Both the position numbers and the translations under genes were made by a program. A model generated the notes under the pieces. That model saw only the letters and a program-made list of their open reading frames with translations, searched no databases and was not told the DNA's origin. This document shows positions 62,682 to 64,000 of a stretch of DNA of 64,000 nucleotides, piece after piece. The DNA is from an uncultured Mycoplasmatota bacterium (GTDB lineage Bacteria; Bacillota_I; Bacilli_A; RF39; UBA660), in assembly GCA_900543825.1 (NCBI GenBank), contig UQSR01000001.1, positions 124,001-188,000 of the forward strand, in the 5' to 3' direction. Each line of letters starts with the position of its first letter. The first letter of the stretch is position 1.

Positions 62682-63011
62682 TTAGCCTAACTTGTCGCCG
62701 TTTTGAGCTTTTTTATCGGGGGTTATTAAAATTACACCGCCAGTTGAATATGTTCCTAATATTAGCACTTCAGAGATGAAGTCTGCAATTTGCTTTGGTG
62801 GAAAATTTACTACCGCTAAAAGTTGTTTGCCGATTAATTCATCAGGTGTGTAATAGTCTGTTATTTGAGCGGATGTTTTTTTGATGCCTATTTCATTACC
62901 AAAGTCTATTTTTAGTTTATAAGCTGGTTTTTTTGCTTTTTTATTTAGTTCGGCTTCTAATACTGTGCCAACTCTTATATCTATTTTTGCAAAGTCTTCA
63001 AATGTTATCAT
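62682..63011 (-). CDS. csaA: CsaA-like tRNA-binding-domain protein
   Basis: A 109-residue OB-fold protein of the tRNA-binding family: FEDFAKIDIRVGTVLEAE, KLKIDFGNEIGIKKTSAQI, GKQLLAVVNFPPKQI and LGTYSTGGVILITPD. CsaA is described as a chaperone-like protein in Bacillus export. ATG at 63011 follows AGGAGG; a longer upstream frame is not supported by the family N-terminus. A tRNA gene on the same strand lies 67 nt upstream. Confidence 0.88.
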   Translation of the reverse strand: MITFEDFAKIDIRVGTVLEAELNKKAKKPAYKLKIDFGNEIGIKKTSAQITDYYTPDELIGKQLLAVVNFPPKQIADFISEVLILGTYSTGGVILITPDKKAQNGDKLG

Positions 63012-63078
63012 ATTTCCTCCTTTTGATAGTATAATGTATAAATAAAACTCCTTTAAGAAGGAGATTTCATACATATTA

Positions 63079-63155
63079 TGGTGCGCCCAGTAGGAGTCGA
63101 ACCCACAGCCTTTTGGTCCGTAGCCAAACGCTCTATCCAGTTGAGCTATGGGCGC
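63079..63155 (-). tRNA. tRNA-Arg (ACG)
   Basis: Minus-strand tRNA with acceptor GCGCCCA / TGGGCGC, discriminator A and encoded CCA. Anticodon loop CTACGGA gives ACG. Its own promoter is at 63176-63204. Confidence 0.95.
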
Positions 63156-63175
63156 ATTTCTTTGGATACAATGAT

Positions 63176-63204
63176 AGTATATAACAAATGTGATAAAAAT
63201 TCAA
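63176..63204 (-). promoter_or_regulatory. Promoter of the minus-strand tRNA-Arg
   Basis: Minus strand TTGAAT, 17 nt, TATACT. It may also read into csaA. Confidence 0.8.
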
Positions 63205-63233
63205 TATTTTTTCATTAAAATTACAAAAAAAGG

Positions 63234-63262
63234 TTGTCAAATATGAAAAAATGTTATATAAT
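63234..63262 (+). promoter_or_regulatory. Promoter of the tRNA operon
   Basis: TTGTCA, 17 nt, TATAAT, 28 nt before tRNA-Leu. Divergent from the tRNA-Arg promoter. Confidence 0.9.
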
Positions 63263-63290
63263 TAACTAGTCAACGAGAAATGTTGGTATT

Positions 63291-63379
63291 GCCTGAGTGG
63301 CGGAATAGGTAGACGCACAGGACTTAAAATCCTGCGAGATTTAACCCTCGTGTCGGTTCAAGTCCGACCTCAGGCACCA
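63291..63379 (+). tRNA. tRNA-Leu (TAA)
   Basis: Acceptor GCCTGAG / CTCAGGC, long variable arm, loop CTTAAAA, encoded CCA. It reads UUA, a common Leu codon here. Confidence 0.96.
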
Positions 63380-63387
63380 TCTATGTT

Positions 63388-63480
63388 GGAGGAATACCCA
63401 AGTCTGGCTGAAGGGACTGGTCTTGAAAACCAGGAGGTCGTGAAAGCGGCGCAGGGGTTCGAATCCCTTTTCCTCCGCCA
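63388..63480 (+). tRNA. tRNA-Ser (TGA)
   Basis: Acceptor GGAGGAA / TTCCTCC, long variable arm, loop CTTGAAA, encoded CCA. Confidence 0.96.
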
Positions 63481-63494
63481 TTTATTGTTAATAT

Positions 63495-63571
<77 letters not shown>

Positions 63572-63573
63572 AT

Positions 63574-63649
63574 GGTTCCGTGGTGTAGCGGTTATCACAC
63601 TCGCCTGTCACGCGAGGGATCGCGGGTTCAATTCCCGTCGGAACCGCCA
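63574..63649 (+). tRNA. tRNA-Asp (GTC)
   Basis: Acceptor GGTTCCG / CGGAACC, loop CTGTCAC, encoded CCA. Confidence 0.96.
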
Positions 63650-63653
63650 TTGT

Positions 63654-63729
63654 GGCTTCATAGCTCAGTTGGCAGAGCACAAGACTGAAAATCTTGGTGT
63701 CGTTGGTTCGATTCCAACTGAAGCCACCA
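63654..63729 (+). tRNA. tRNA-Phe (GAA)
   Basis: Acceptor GGCTTCA / TGAAGCC, loop CTGAAAA, encoded CCA. Confidence 0.96.
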
Positions 63730-63778
63730 TCTTTAAAAAGCTAACTGAGCTTTAAAATATATTTTTCAGGACGATATT

Positions 63779-63855
63779 GTCCTCATAGCTCAACTGGATA
63801 GAGCGTTTGACTACGGATCAAAAGGTTGGGGGTTCGACTCCTCTTGGGGACGCCA
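63779..63855 (+). tRNA. tRNA-Arg (ACG), second copy
   Basis: Acceptor GTCCTCA / TGGGGAC (one wobble), loop CTACGGA, encoded CCA. It differs from the minus-strand tRNA-Arg at several acceptor and T-stem positions. Confidence 0.95.
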
Positions 63856-63861
63856 TAATAT

Positions 63862-63938
63862 CGGGAAGTGGCTCAACTTGGTAGAGCACTCGGTTTGGGA
63901 CCGAGTGGTTGCAGGTTCAAATCCTGTCTTCCCGACCA
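63862..63938 (+). tRNA. tRNA-Pro (TGG)
   Basis: Acceptor CGGGAAG / CTTCCCG, loop TTTGGGA, encoded CCA. Last of the operon. Confidence 0.96.
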
Positions 63939-63949
63939 TATAGATTATT

Positions 63950-63977
63950 AACCTCGTGTTTACGAGGTTTTATTTTT
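63950..63977 (+). terminator. tRNA operon terminator
   Basis: AACCTCGT / ACGAGGTT, GTTT loop, then TTATTTTTT. Confidence 0.93.
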
Positions 63978-64000
63978 TATTAATATATAAATAATTTGCA

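Overview
The window is very AT-rich DNA (by eye well over 70 % A+T). Codons end almost only in A or T, TAA/TAG/TGA are all stops, strong Shine-Dalgarno sites precede most genes, and sigma-A promoters are near consensus. Gene content points to a low-GC, Gram-positive, endospore-forming Firmicute of the Bacilli/Erysipelotrichia type, probably an uncultured gut lineage. The spore markers are sspI (SASP), gpr (SASP protease), a SpoVID-like LysM coat protein followed by a YsxE/CotS-like protein, and a PASTA-containing SpoVD/FtsI-type penicillin-binding protein. No phage, IS element, CRISPR array or rRNA was seen.

Layout. 0-9.4 kb: housekeeping (holA, hemW, an MscS channel, an HD protein, a polysaccharide deacetylase, then the macromolecular synthesis operon dnaG-rpoD-trmK), with sspI on the opposite strand. 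9.4-22.7 kb: spoVID/ysxE pair, recD2, a compact type I toxin-antitoxin locus (about 13.98-14.33 kb), rpsT, gpr, a CofE-like ligase, gap, rny, ftsY-ylxM and a stand-alone Clp-type AAA+ ATPase. 23-45 kb: a large surface-fibre island. It holds six TasA/CalY-like secreted subunits plus one further anchored beta-rich protein, two SipW-type signal peptidases, two SipW-like proteins that have lost the catalytic residues, a membrane-anchored McrB-like AAA+ ATPase with a DUF2357 (McrC-like) partner, an unusual 2648-residue glycine-rich beta-helix protein, and several proteins of unknown function. 45-52.8 kb: murE, then a 1906-residue surface protein with MBG and Listeria/Bacteroides (InlB-type) repeats. 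53-60 kb: rpsB-tsf, a PBP, a kinase-like protein, mraY and, on the minus strand, an FtsW/SpoVE-type SEDS protein. 60-62.6 kb (minus): an NMT1/ThiY-type ABC transporter. 62.7-64 kb: CsaA-like protein, tRNA-Arg on the minus strand, and a seven-tRNA operon (Leu, Ser, fMet, Asp, Phe, Arg, Pro) with promoter and terminator.

How it may work together. In the surface island the SipW enzymes probably trim TasA-like precursors, whose hydrophobic N-termini end in motifs such as YAWFTS or YAKYIT. The most abundant subunit is probably the 354-residue protein at 43922, which has a near-consensus promoter, a structured leader that can mask its ribosome site, and an Ala/Thr-rich sequence. The inactive SipW-like proteins recall the SipA chaperones of streptococcal pilus operons. 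The McrB/DUF2357 pair sits inside this operon and not beside a nuclease or methylase, so a role in assembly or export is as likely as one in defence. These roles are inferred from context and motifs.
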